Shown: positions 1 through 8,102 of the stretch, one piece after another
How positions within the stretch are numbered: position 1 is the stretch's first letter
Layout: each line of letters begins with the position of its first letter
Source of the DNA: Acaudatibacter sp963835495
GTDB taxonomy: Bacteria; Pseudomonadota; Alphaproteobacteria; Caulobacterales; Caulobacteraceae
DNA length: 64,000 nucleotides
NCBI GenBank assembly: GCA_963835495.1
Contig: CAWIFQ010000005.1
Coordinates: 1 to 64,000, forward strand
Reading direction: 5' to 3'
The notes under the pieces: model-generated
What the model saw: only the letters and a program-made list of their open reading frames with translations
Databases searched by the model: none
What the model was told of the DNA's origin: nothing
Position numbers and translations under genes: made by a program

Positions 1-50
1 GGGGTTGAGGTCTCCGAAGGCCATACCATTTCCGGGCGCGGTCGCGGTAG

Positions 51-114
51 GGACGGCAATTACTTGCCGCCCCCCTCGCAGATCCCGGCGTGCGGCTTTC
101 CCGCACCGGGCTCC
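51..114 (-). other. Group II intron domain V and VI hairpins (3'-most copy)
   Basis: Minus strand 114-81 folds as a roughly 34-nt hairpin. It starts with an AGC triad, has a GCGG/CCGC upper stem around a GAAA-containing loop and an ACG bulge region, as domain V does. It is followed at 76-51 by a second hairpin (GGGCGGCAA paired with TTGCCGTCCC) whose loop carries unpaired adenosines, as expected for branch-point domain VI. Order and spacing match an intron 3' end. Confidence 0.6.
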
Positions 115-371
115 TCTCTTGGGTGATAACATGGCGGCCTCAGGGTTGGGGTGACCCGTCCAGTTCCGACATGCGGCTAACGCGGCGCTTGGGACACACG
201 ACGTCCGGCGCTGTGTCCGGCGTGTGCTGTGCCGGTTGGCGCTACCCTTGAGCAGACGCCTTCCCTCCGCCCCCTCCGTCGCCGATGGCTCGGCGTTGTT
301 CGCGGGCTTCCTCGGTGTCGGGTCGGAGGAGGCGCGCTCAGCTGCCTTCGCGCTTGCCTCCGTCCGCCGCT

Positions 372-405
372 CAAACTGGACGTGCAGTTTTCCTGCATCC
401 AGCTT
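372..405 (-). other. Second group II intron domain V hairpin
   Basis: Minus strand 405-372 reads AAAGCTGGATGCAGGAAAAC followed by TGCACGTCCAGTTT. The AGC catalytic triad, the CTGGA/TCCAG lower stem, the ACG bulge and the GCAG/CTGC stem with a GAAA-type loop are all present, making this the better domain V match of the two in this region. It begins directly after the stop codon of the intron-protein stub, which is the normal order for domain IV followed by domain V. Confidence 0.65.
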
Positions 406-567
406 TCATGAAGGGGCTTTCGCAGTCTGAAGAGACGGTATCAGTGAGACGAGGCAAACCTTGTCCACCAGTGAGTGTACCTTCTGCTTCAGACCTTCGA
501 GGTTGAGATAGTCCGACAGTCTCCTCGGCGCGTGACGTTCGGGTTTTTCACATAGGGAACTTTCCAC
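406..567 (-). pseudogene. Truncated group II intron-encoded protein (N-terminal stub)
   Basis: A GTG-started frame of 53 codons ends at a TGA that abuts domain V. Residues 29-37 read KVHSLVDKV, which resembles the N-terminal motif just before the reverse transcriptase domain of LtrA-type intron proteins. After residue 37 the sequence no longer resembles that family, so the RT, maturase and endonuclease regions appear deleted. The product would be inactive. Splicing, if any remains, would need a maturase supplied in trans. The match rests on a short motif plus position inside the intron. Confidence 0.5.
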
Positions 568-1190
568 CTTCACGCTCCTTTCTCATCTGTCCAGACCAAT
601 CCAATCTCGACCCGTTCACGAACGTCCTTCCCCGGATCACTCACGATCCGCCGTCGCCGGTCACGCGAGTTGTTCGTCTCGCGCTTCAGGTACTATTACG
701 TTCTCCGACTCCTGCATGAGCATCGCTTCCCATTTCGCTTTCGCTTATAGGGTCGCTTACCCGGCTGTGGGCCGGGACCCATGCAGGTCTCCTGGGGTCA
801 CCCGCGAATTTCCGTATCGTGCCGCCAGCAAACACCTTGGTGCGATGGGTGAATGAGAAACGCCTTCGCCCCCATAGTGCGGGCTCGACCTTGCCCCATC
901 TTTGGCCGACCTGTTCGTCTTCGGGGTCGCCCCCATCGACTGCAGCCCGATACTTCTCCTCATGCCCTTCGGATTCCGGATCGCTCCGGACACCCTGCCC
1001 TCCGGGATATTTCGAGCAGCTGGCTCCAGGTCCGCCTTGGCCGTGTCCGGCTTTCACCTTCGTGCCCGTTTAGGCTTCTCCATACCCGTCTGCTCTCCCG
1101 GCCAGCGAGGCGTTACCCCCGCTTTCGGATACGGCCCTCCTCATCCGAGCGCCGAGGCAACCCCCATGACTTACGCGCTGCCCAGCGCAC

Positions 1191-1475
1191 ACTACGCGCC
1201 TGTCCGACTTCTCACGCTCGTTCATCATGCGCTTCGGCTCTTAAGCCTTCCGCATGCGGACCAGGACGGCGCATGGCCTGTGGTCAGGCGTGAGATCTCC
1301 CAGGTTCCGACGCGATCCTTTCGTGCGTGATGTGGCCTTCGACCCCGGCAGGGCGTCAGCGCCTCGCAGAACGGCGCCGCACATGTTGCCTTCGACGTGA
1401 ATCACCGCCTCGGCCCCTGCGATGTTAAAGATCTCGTGGCTCAATCCCACACACCACACGATTGCTGTGTACGCT
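1191..1475 (-). other. Intron-flanking sequence without a recognised gene
   Basis: A 72-codon minus-strand frame (1459-1241) lies here, but it looks like the arginine/glycine-rich frames that accompany group II introns rather than a protein. The stretch may be the 5' part of the same intron or exon sequence next to it. No other gene, repeat or RNA was recognised. Confidence 0.3.
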
Positions 1476-1599
1476 TCGCCCTCGCCATCGCTGGCAACGA
1501 CGCAACACTCGCTAGCAGGCGGGCGCTACCCCTTACCTGCGCCGTCCACCGCCGATCCCTCCCCGAACGCGCTGCATCCCGTCGTCATGACCGTCTCCA

Positions 1600-2049
1600 G
1601 CGCATCCTGGCGGCCGGCGCTCGAGCCGGTAGTCGATCCGTTCCGAGTCGAGCTTCCATCGCCGTTCGAATTTCGCCACGCGAGGGTTGATGGAGAACTG
1701 CGGCGAGATCGCCAGCGCGACGCTTGCGCCGGCCAGGCCGCCGAACCGGATCGCGGCGTAGGCCCCCATGCTTGAACCGTAGGCGACGACCCGGTCGTAC
1801 TTCTTCACCAGCTCGGCGACCATCCGCGCCGCCGACGGCAGTTCCGGATACTGGTACCAATCGTTTTCGCGGCTCAGGATGTGGATCGCATCGACCTGGT
1901 GGTTCTGGAAGAAGCCTTCGCCGAAGCCCGGTCGATCAAGGCTGCGAATCGTCGGTGTAGCCATCGAAGGTGACGACGCAGACATCCAAGTCGAACTCTT
2001 GGACGGCCCGCACGACCAGCTCGTTGCTGCGGAACAGCTCAGAGGCCAT
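1600..2049 (-). pseudogene. Alpha/beta-hydrolase-like gene, frameshifted and truncated
   Basis: From ATG at 2049 the first frame gives MASELFRSNELVV and continues to a stop after about 36 codons near 1940. The reading continues in the next frame with residues around VDAIHILSRENDWYQYP, then a nucleophile-elbow motif GSSMGAY and an AISPQFS strand typical of small alpha/beta hydrolases. The similarity fades near 1600, with no catalytic His region, so the 3' end seems lost towards the intron-related DNA. One frameshift (near 1945-1960) plus a missing C-terminus make a dead gene likely. The original function is unknown; such hydrolases occur near glycan genes, and an FkbM methyltransferase gene follows on the other strand. 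Confidence 0.5.
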
Positions 2050-2279
2050 GGGCTAGCGACCACCGCGCCATAGGAATTCTCCGTCGCCAATGACGGCGTC
2101 CTGCCTGCCCCGCACTGCAGATGTTCGTTGTGACGTCATGTGACAGCTGATGGAGCCAAGTGCCGACGATAACGTTTCGCGAGGCGATTTGGTCGCCGCC
2201 GCGTCCAGGCCGGCGCCTTTTTTCCCCGAGAGCGCACGCTCTCTGCTAGTCGAGAAACAACATCAAGGGGAACGATTCA

Positions 2280-3143
2280 ATGCCATTCTGGGCGGGCGTT
2301 CGCATGCGGCTGGACCGCATGTTCCGCCGACCGACCGATATCGAACGGGCAGCGCGGCGGCCCCGACTTTACGCCTACCTCGATCCTCATACCGCGCTAA
2401 CCAACTTGCATGACGGCCAGTTGATCTTCGTCGATCCGGCTGACGAGCAACTGACGCCTTCGATCGTCGCGTTCGGTCTGTGGGAAGCCTGGATCGAGCG
2501 GGTGATCCGGCGGCTGGTGAAGCCCGGGCATCGGGTGATCGAGGTCGGCGCGAACATCGGCTATTATACGTTGGTGATGGCGTCGTTAATCGGCCCCACT
2601 GGCCGGCTCGATGCGTTCGAAGCGAACCCGAGGGCGGTGCGCCTGCTGAAGCGCAGTATCGCGACCAGCGGTCGCGGCGATTTCGTGACAATCCATGAAA
2701 AGATCGTCGCGGACCAAGCCGGGTTTTTGCATCTCAACATCTCCGCACGCGCCGGCGGAGCTGGGAACATCGCCGAAAACGGCTGGACCATCGGCGACGA
2801 CACCGAGACGGTGACCTGCGAGGCGGTGCGGCTTGATGAGCTGTTCGAGACCGAGATGGTCGACTTTATCCGAATCGACACGGAAGGCTCAGAGGTTCTG
2901 ATCCTCGACGGTGCGCTCGGCATCCTTGCCCGCTCCCCGACGATCAAACTCTGTATCGAATGGCACCTTGGGATGATGCGCGCACGCGGCGACGTGGACG
3001 CCCTGGTCGCGAAGCTCGAAGGGATGGGTTTCAAGTTCTGGCGCATTGACGCCGAGACGCTGACGCCGTTGGCAAGCGCGGCGCTGCTCACTGAGCCTTT
3101 CTGCGATGTGTTGATTGCGCGGACGCTAGACGCACTCCGTTGA
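2280..3143 (+). CDS. FkbM-family methyltransferase
   Basis: This 287-residue protein is a predicted SAM-dependent O-methyltransferase of the FkbM family, which methylates hydroxyls of sugars or polyketides. The SAM-binding motif is VIEVGANIGYYTLVMAS (about residues 86-102), followed by an acidic strand end in FEANP. The DFIRIDTEGSE segment near residue 200 is the family signature. An AAGGGG Shine-Dalgarno sits about 8 nt before ATG 2280. The gene stands alone between the intron debris and the phage-type operon, on the opposite strand to both. The two glycosyltransferases at 6.8-9.4 kb and the capsule gene make a surface-glycan substrate plausible, but the true substrate cannot be read from sequence. 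Confidence 0.85.
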   Translation: MPFWAGVRMRLDRMFRRPTDIERAARRPRLYAYLDPHTALTNLHDGQLIFVDPADEQLTPSIVAFGLWEAWIERVIRRLVKPGHRVIEVGANIGYYTLVMASLIGPTGRLDAFEANPRAVRLLKRSIATSGRGDFVTIHEKIVADQAGFLHLNISARAGGAGNIAENGWTIGDDTETVTCEAVRLDELFETEMVDFIRIDTEGSEVLILDGALGILARSPTIKLCIEWHLGMMRARGDVDALVAKLEGMGFKFWRIDAETLTPLASAALLTEPFCDVLIARTLDALR

Positions 3144-3188
3144 CTGCGGGATGGGCTACCCTCGCGCCGCGATCCAAGCCCTTCGAAC

Positions 3189-3584
3189 TCATGCATTTTT
3201 CCAATGCAAAGGATCTCGCGGGAAGCCGCGTGAATTGATCTTCTGTTTTCGTCGCTCCTCACCCGCTAGCCGTCGCCGTATCCGCGCGACTTTGGCGATC
3301 ACCTTTCGGTCGGCGCGCGTTTTTTCCTTCGCGCAGGCGACGCAGCGTAGCTCACGGTTGGTGAGCTCGTTCGAGCCGCTGAGCTCAAGAGGAATGATGT
3401 GCTCATCGATCATGGGACCGTAGACCGGCTTGCCGTCGACCAGCGACCAGATCAGACTCTCCCCGCAAGGGCCGGCGCAGCGATGCTGCTGACGCTCGAG
3501 GAGCTCGATCCGTTGGGCGCGCGTGAGCCGCTTGCGAGGGGTGGCCTCGACAGGTTCATGCGCGGTAGGTTCGATCATGCTCAT
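3189..3584 (-). CDS. Small HNH endonuclease, phage type
   Basis: This 131-residue protein carries an HNH nuclease core. DEHIIPLELSG supplies the first His, NELTNRELRCVACAKEKT supplies the Asn and a Cys pair, and Cys residues near position 37-41 (CAGPC) probably complete a zinc site. Small proteins of this build are common in phages and prophages, often near recombination or packaging genes. Its ATG (3584) overlaps the TGA of the YqaJ-like gene by 4 nt, indicating translational coupling in one minus-strand operon. Likely role: nicking or cutting phage DNA; the target is unknown. Confidence 0.8.
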   Translation of the reverse strand: MSMIEPTAHEPVEATPRKRLTRAQRIELLERQQHRCAGPCGESLIWSLVDGKPVYGPMIDEHIIPLELSGSNELTNRELRCVACAKEKTRADRKVIAKVARIRRRLAGEERRKQKINSRGFPRDPLHWKNA

Positions 3585-4207
3585 GCGGCTTCAGCCTGAT
3601 GGGCGAGCCGGCCTAGCCTGGCATGAAGGGCCTCGACCTCCGCGAGAAAGGCCCTGACTTCGCCTTCCAGCTGGGCGATCAGCGTTTCATCGCGGTGGAT
3701 GCGATGCACGAAGAGCCGTAAGTCGCCGGGCAGGCGCGGATCATAGGAGACGAAGTCGCACCAGTCCCGGCCGGTGACGGCCATCTGCCACTGAATTTGG
3801 AACAGATATTTTTCTGGAACGGGTCTGCCCAATAAGGTGTCCAAGTGCGTCGCGGTTATCGGGCACTTGACCTCGATCAGACCCATCTCGCCGACGAGAC
3901 CGTCGGGACTAGCGCCCGACATCGCGATCCTCGGATGATCCAGAAAGCCAGCCCTCACCACCTCGCTGTCGTGCTCGAACTCATAGACCAGCTGGGCTTC
4001 GCGCTCCTTGTCCATCCCCCAAGCCATGGCTGCGCTGACGAAGCCTTCCGCATGGACGCCCGTCAGGCGCTCGCAAATGAGCTGCGCGGCGTAGTTGGCG
4101 CGAGAGGTTGAGTACCCGCTCTTGGTCCTGGCGGTGATGTCGGCGATGCGCGAGCTGGTCGCCTTACCAAGGCGCGCGGCGTGCCATTCGGGCGTGCGTT
4201 GCTCCAT
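3581..4207 (-). CDS. YqaJ-like viral recombinase (lambda exonuclease fold)
   Basis: This 208-residue nuclease resembles the YqaJ/lambda-Exo family, which resects double-stranded ends to give 3' single strands for an annealing partner. Visible features are MEQRTPEWHAARLGKATSS at the N-terminus, the PD-(D/E)XK core as SPDGLVGEMGLIEVKCP (catalytic Asp, Glu and Lys) and a downstream QIQWQM helix. The start at 4207 is chosen because homologues begin with this segment and because it gives an ATGA overlap with the ERF gene; the open frame runs further upstream only through ERF sequence. It is the exonuclease half of a two-component phage recombination system with ERF. Confidence 0.85.
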   Translation of the reverse strand: MEQRTPEWHAARLGKATSSRIADITARTKSGYSTSRANYAAQLICERLTGVHAEGFVSAAMAWGMDKEREAQLVYEFEHDSEVVRAGFLDHPRIAMSGASPDGLVGEMGLIEVKCPITATHLDTLLGRPVPEKYLFQIQWQMAVTGRDWCDFVSYDPRLPGDLRLFVHRIHRDETLIAQLEGEVRAFLAEVEALHARLGRLAHQAEAA

Positions 4208-4973
4208 CAGGCCGCCTCCGCGGCTTTGGCGCGCACGCGGCGCCGGCGATCCGTGTAGTGGCCAATGACCCGCTGAAACTCTGCCGGCCGCAGCGTCGCC
4301 AGCATGGGTCTGTTGCGTCGCTTCCACTCCAGGAAGCCAGCCTCTGTCTCGAGCTGATTGATCTCAGCGATGGCGTTAAACTCGTCATTGCTTTGCCCTG
4401 CCGCGAAACCATCGTCGTCATCACCTCGGCTCGTCAGGTTGAGCAACATCCGGGCGACGTAGCGCTGGCCGTAGCTCATGGTCGAGCCAACCGCCTGAAC
4501 GGCGTTCTTGTCGCCGGTGGTGTCGACGGGAAGCTCCAGCGTGGCCTCTTCCTTGTGTCCGGCTTCATGTCGCAGCGCCCCGGTCACGGTAGGGACGCCC
4601 GCCGGCGAGCGCCCAGGCCTGAAGGTCAGTGAGAAGCCGTGCCGCGCCAGGATCGGCCGGGTCGCATCGACGGTGTCTTCCCAGGTCGCATAGGTAGCCC
4701 GGACCTCGCCATCCGGGCCGCTGATCTCCCCCGCTCGTCCAAGACGGGTAACTTGGGCTGCAGCTTAACCAGGGCGACGTTGAACTTCACTTCAGCGTTT
4801 CGCGCGACCGCACGCTCGTAGATTGTCGCTAGTCGATCCAGCCGGTCCAGGCCGCATTGCGGATCCTGCGCGGCGCGCTCGATCATCGACAATAGCGCTG
4901 AGGCGTCAGCACCGACCAGGTCGGAGGCCGTCAGTAAGGAAGTCGATGCTTGTTTAGCTGTCTCGCCGCGCAT
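4207..4973 (-). pseudogene. erf: ERF-family single-strand annealing protein, frameshifted
   Basis: From ATG 4973 the first frame encodes MRGETAKQASTSLL and on to KFNVALVKLQPKLPVLDERG, a classic ERF N-terminus. After a G-run at about 4733-4737 the homology continues in another frame: GEVRATYATWEDT, FSLTF, then GALRHEAGHKEEATLELPV, AVQAVGSTMSYGQRYVARML and TSRGDDDDG, the conserved ERF core. A one-base indel in the GGGGG run explains it. ERF proteins anneal complementary single strands during phage recombination. With the indel the protein would be cut after about 80 residues. A sequencing error in the homopolymer is quite possible, because the two partner genes are intact. The GAGAGGGA ribosome site lies just before the ATG. 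Confidence 0.75.
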
Positions 4974-5000
4974 CTGGCTATTCCCTCTCAGTGATCCACG

Positions 5001-5028
5001 TTTATACTCCGTTCCGAGCACTCGTCAA
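5001..5028 (-). promoter_or_regulatory. Sigma-70-type promoter of the ERF-YqaJ-HNH operon
   Basis: On the minus strand TTGACG (5028-5023) and TATAAA (5006-5001) are separated by 16 nt. The expected start is near 4994, about 20 nt before the ERF ATG, with a GAGAGGGA ribosome site in between. This close-to-consensus arrangement in an AT-richer stretch is typical of a phage early promoter. Confidence 0.65.
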
Positions 5029-5494
5029 GCAATCTAACACCATATTTGGTCTGATTTACTATTTTCTGAACCTGTATTTCGAACGTGAAACAACTTTCGC
5101 GAGCATCGACAAAGACAATCGTGTGCGCGCATCGACAACTACACAGTCTCTCGGCCGACGGACAGCGCATACAATTGAACTGGCCTGGCCGCACATCTAT
5201 AGCCCGACTGTGTGATAACTGGCGGCGGACTGCGAGGAGGAGCTCTCACGCCGCCGGGTCGCTCAAGCTAATCTGGACGTGGTTCAGCCTGCCGGGGCTT
5301 GCTGGAGTGCGCGCAGCAGGCTATCCATGCGCCGCCAACCTCCTCAGCAGCCCGCGGCAGCGCGCATCCTGCGTTTGGTCGGCGAACCGCGAACATCTGC
5401 CTTGAGGATCTGCGGCGTTTGGTAGCGTCCGTCGGAGCGCGCTGAAGAAGCAGCCGCATCTTGCAGCCTGTTCTGGCTGACATATCTGACGGCC
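5029..5494. other. Non-coding stretch, AT-richer near the ERF promoter
   Basis: From 5029 to about 5140 base composition drops clearly below that of the rest of the window, and no gene with recognisable product is present on either strand (frames of 68-74 codons look random). It probably holds control sequence of the phage-derived operon, possibly a repressor site, but no clear operator repeat was seen. From about 5210 the GC content rises again and nothing is recognised. Confidence 0.35.
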
Positions 5495-6171
5495 ATGAGC
5501 CTTCCTCCCGCCAGATCCCGCGCCCGCCGTGACGTAGCTTCAACGAGCGAAACTGACCCCCTCGCCGAATACCTGGCCCTGCTAGGACCGCGCCCTCTGA
5601 CCCCACATGAGAGCGAGGCGGACTATGATCGTTCCCTGCGGCGGATGGCCGAGGCAATTGACCCAACCGACATCTTTGAGTGGCTATGGGTCAAGGAAGT
5701 CGCCGACCTGACGTGGGAAGTGAACCGTGCCAGAAGGGCGTTGGCCGCTCATCTCGCTCGGTTCCCGTCAAGCAAGCAATGGCCGAGATTCTGGTAGATG
5801 GCCAATGGGCGGCCCCGTCATAGCTGAAATAGTCGCCGCTGGCGGCGATCCGCAGTTGATACAGAGGCGAGGGGAGCGCTGACCAAACGACCCGGACCTC
5901 GCGCGGGCGCACTCGAACAGCGCGTTGGACCGGCTTGGGCTGCCGGAGCAAGCGATCGACGAGCTCGCTTATGCTCGCGGCCTTGTATGTAGTTGAGCGC
6001 CTTCAACGCATGGCTGACACCGCGAGCCGCCGTCGAGACAGCGTGCTGCGCGAGATCGAGCGCAAGAGAGACGACGCGGGAAAAAGGGCCCGAGCTGCAG
6101 CGAGCGAGGCGGATCGTATCGTAGACGCCGAGTTCAGTGTCCCACCGGAATCTTCTGATAGTGGGCGCTAG
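5495..6171 (+). pseudogene. Conserved hypothetical gene broken by frameshifts and stops
   Basis: Pieces of one protein appear in three frames in the correct order. Residues from 5495 give EWLWVKEVADLTWEVNRARR, a motif seen in a family of alphaproteobacterial proteins of about 200 residues. Another frame from about 5813 gives AEIVAAGGDPQLIQRRGER, a TGA, then LDRLGLPEQAIDELAYA. The frame ending at 6171 gives VERLQRMADTASRRRDSVLR and ends DAEF plus a short tail, like the C-terminus of that family. At least two shifts and one in-frame stop are needed, so this is real decay rather than one sequencing error. Function of the family is unknown. Its end overlaps the GTG of the next gene. Confidence 0.6.
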
Positions 6172-6626
6172 TGGACCAAGACCCAGACACCGCGCGGCTG
6201 GCGGCGAACCGCCGAAACGCGCTTAAGAGCACCGGCCCCCGAACTGCGGCGGGCAAGAAGCGCTCCTCCAAGAACGCTTTGCGGCACGGTCTAAGTGTGC
6301 GACTTTTCTTGACGCCCGAAGAAACGCAAATCAATTCGGAGCTATCCCAAGCATTCAGATCGGCAACCGGGCAAACCTTTCTAGCTAACGCAGCCGCAGA
6401 GGCCCACCTTAACTTGGTAAAAGTAAGGCAAGCTCGTCTTGAACTCCTTAATAAGGCGTGCGCTCACACGCAGGAACAGCGACAGACTGAGCCGGACGAG
6501 CTTGTTTACCACGCGCTAGGCTCCGTTTCTGCTGAGTTGCTTAAGCTCGACGGCTATGAGCGCAAAGCGCTGTCCAGGCGAAAGAACGCGTTGCGCGCGC
6601 TCTTGGAGGCGAATATCGAGCGGTGA
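6171..6626 (+). CDS. Conserved hypothetical protein (NALKSTGPRT motif)
   Basis: This 151-residue protein starts with GTG and overlaps the end of the decayed gene before it. Residues 13-41 contain AANRRNALKSTGPRTAAGKK and SSKNALRHGL, a signature of a widespread uncharacterised family; the basic N-terminus could bind nucleic acid, which is inference only. The rest is charged and helical with no membrane segment. Proteins with this motif are often found beside the family of the preceding pseudogene in alphaproteobacterial accessory regions, so the two were probably one unit. Base composition is slightly lower than in the glycosyltransferase genes downstream, which hints at transfer. Confidence 0.65.
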   Translation: MDQDPDTARLAANRRNALKSTGPRTAAGKKRSSKNALRHGLSVRLFLTPEETQINSELSQAFRSATGQTFLANAAAEAHLNLVKVRQARLELLNKACAHTQEQRQTEPDELVYHALGSVSAELLKLDGYERKALSRRKNALRALLEANIER

Positions 6627-6784
6627 GCCGTCGGAGGTTCGGCGCGGTTTTGGCGAAACGAACCCAAATCAGCACTCAGCCGAGAAGCGACGTTCCCTGA
6701 GCGCTCTCGCTTGTCAGGCGAAAGAACTTTAGGGTCTGCGCGCCACGGCCCGCCGAGGCGCCGGGGTGACAGCGTAGGGGCCGC

Positions 6785-8095
6785 ATGGCGAGAATCTGCA
6801 TCGACGCGTACAACCTCGCCATGTCGCGCGGATCGGGCATCGCGACGTACGCCCGAAATCTACAGTCAAATCTCAGCGCCATGGGTCACGAGACCCAGCT
6901 GCTCTACAGCTCAAGTCTCGACGAAGATGCGACCGACCTGATGCGCCAGGTCACGCTGCTCGACGCCGGCGCCGTGACGCCCTCGAACAAGGTCCGCACG
7001 GTCCTCCGCAGCCTCGCCCGACCGCCGCGCCTCAGCGCATGGGCGGTGCCGCGTACGGAGGAGGTCATCACGCGCGACATCGAGAACTGGTTTCCGTCCT
7101 GCGATCGCGTCTGGGCAGGGCGAGACGTCTTCTACAAAGCGAACAGAGCATTCTTCGCGTTCGGCTGGATGTCGCCGATCACGCTCGGCCATGAGCGGCA
7201 GACCGATATCGCCCACTGGACCTGCGCGCTGCCGCTATACGAGCCGCGCACGCCGAACTTCTACACCCTGCACGACCTGGTGCCGCTGCGCCTGCCCTTC
7301 ACGACGCTGGACAACAAGCGGGGCTTCTACTCGCTATGCAAGACCCTGATCGCCAGGGGGGATCGCATCATCACCGTGTCGGAGCATTCGCGGGCTGACA
7401 TCATCCGGATGCTGGGGGCGCCGGAGGACAAGGTGGTCAACACCTACCAGTCGGTTGAAATCCCGGAGGCTCTGCTGAAGGCGAGCGACGACGAACTCGC
7501 CAACCAGCTGGAGGCCACCTTCGACCTGTCTTGGCGCGGCTACTACCTGTTCTTCGGCGCGATCGAGCCGAAGAAGAACCTCCCCCGCGTGGTGGAGGCG
7601 TACCTTTCCTCGGGCGTGAAGGCGCCGCTGGTGATCATCGGCGGGCGAGCCTGGCTGAAGGAGCAGCAAAGCGACCTGCTCTACGACGACCTGATCCAGG
7701 CGAGCGTGCTGAAGGACGGCGTGCTGAAGCGCGCCGACCGGGTGCGACAGTACGAATATCTTCCGTTCCGGCTGCTGGTCGGCCTCATCCGCGGCGCGCG
7801 GGCGACCCTGTTTCCCTCTCTCTACGAGGGCTTCGGACTGCCGGTGCTGGAGTCGATGCTGCTGGGTACGCCGGTGCTGACATCGACCGCCGGCTCATTG
7901 CCGGAAGTCGCTGGCGACGCGGCGGTGATGGTCGACCCCTATGACGTGGACGCCATCCGCGCCGGCATCCGCACCCTCGATGCCGACGAGCCCCTCCGCG
8001 CCGAACTGAGCACACGCGGACGCCGACAGGCCGCGAACTTCAGCCCCGAGCGCTATCGCGAGCGGCTGGAGGAGGCCTACCGGCCGTTCGTCTAG
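6785..8095 (+). CDS. Glycosyltransferase family 4-like protein
   Basis: This 436-residue protein has the two-domain GT-B layout. The N-terminal part begins MARICIDAYNLAMSRGSGIA and includes GIATYARNLQSNL, the acceptor-side loop seen in group 1 transferases. The C-terminal donor domain has FFGAIEPKKNLPRVVEAY, the strand/loop that opens the nucleotide-sugar fold, and LFPSLYEGFGLPVLESMLLG, the EGFGLP motif with catalytic-site Glu residues. Residues SAGSLPE-like TAGSLPEVAGDA bind the sugar nucleotide in relatives. It probably transfers a sugar to a lipid-linked surface-glycan precursor at the inner membrane. It is followed 7 nt later by a second transferase, so they form an operon. Confidence 0.88.
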   Translation: MARICIDAYNLAMSRGSGIATYARNLQSNLSAMGHETQLLYSSSLDEDATDLMRQVTLLDAGAVTPSNKVRTVLRSLARPPRLSAWAVPRTEEVITRDIENWFPSCDRVWAGRDVFYKANRAFFAFGWMSPITLGHERQTDIAHWTCALPLYEPRTPNFYTLHDLVPLRLPFTTLDNKRGFYSLCKTLIARGDRIITVSEHSRADIIRMLGAPEDKVVNTYQSVEIPEALLKASDDELANQLEATFDLSWRGYYLFFGAIEPKKNLPRVVEAYLSSGVKAPLVIIGGRAWLKEQQSDLLYDDLIQASVLKDGVLKRADRVRQYEYLPFRLLVGLIRGARATLFPSLYEGFGLPVLESMLLGTPVLTSTAGSLPEVAGDAAVMVDPYDVDAIRAGIRTLDADEPLRAELSTRGRRQAANFSPERYRERLEEAYRPFV

Positions 8096-8102
8096 AGCTC
8101 AC

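Larger units (their letters stand above)
47..1190 (-). mobile_element. Degenerate group II intron (or nested intron remnants)
   Basis: Read on the minus strand, the segment opens at 1190 with GTGCGCTGGGCAGCGCG, which resembles the GUGYG-type 5' end of bacterial group II introns. It ends near 47 just after a domain VI-like hairpin. Between them lie a stub of an intron-encoded protein and two domain V-like hairpins. No full reverse transcriptase or maturase frame is present; a normal intron-encoded protein is about 400-600 residues, so the coding part is largely deleted. Two domain V copies about 290 nt apart suggest two introns, or one intron inserted in another and then deleted. The 3' end is fairly clear from the hairpin. 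The 5' end is a best guess, because intron-like sequence may continue to about 1475. Confidence 0.6.

Noticed and set aside
686..1057. A 123-codon minus-strand frame inside the intron region
   Set aside because: Its Arg/Gly-rich composition and position inside intron-type RNA sequence suggest structure, not protein. No domain was recognised and a conserved RNA explains the openness.
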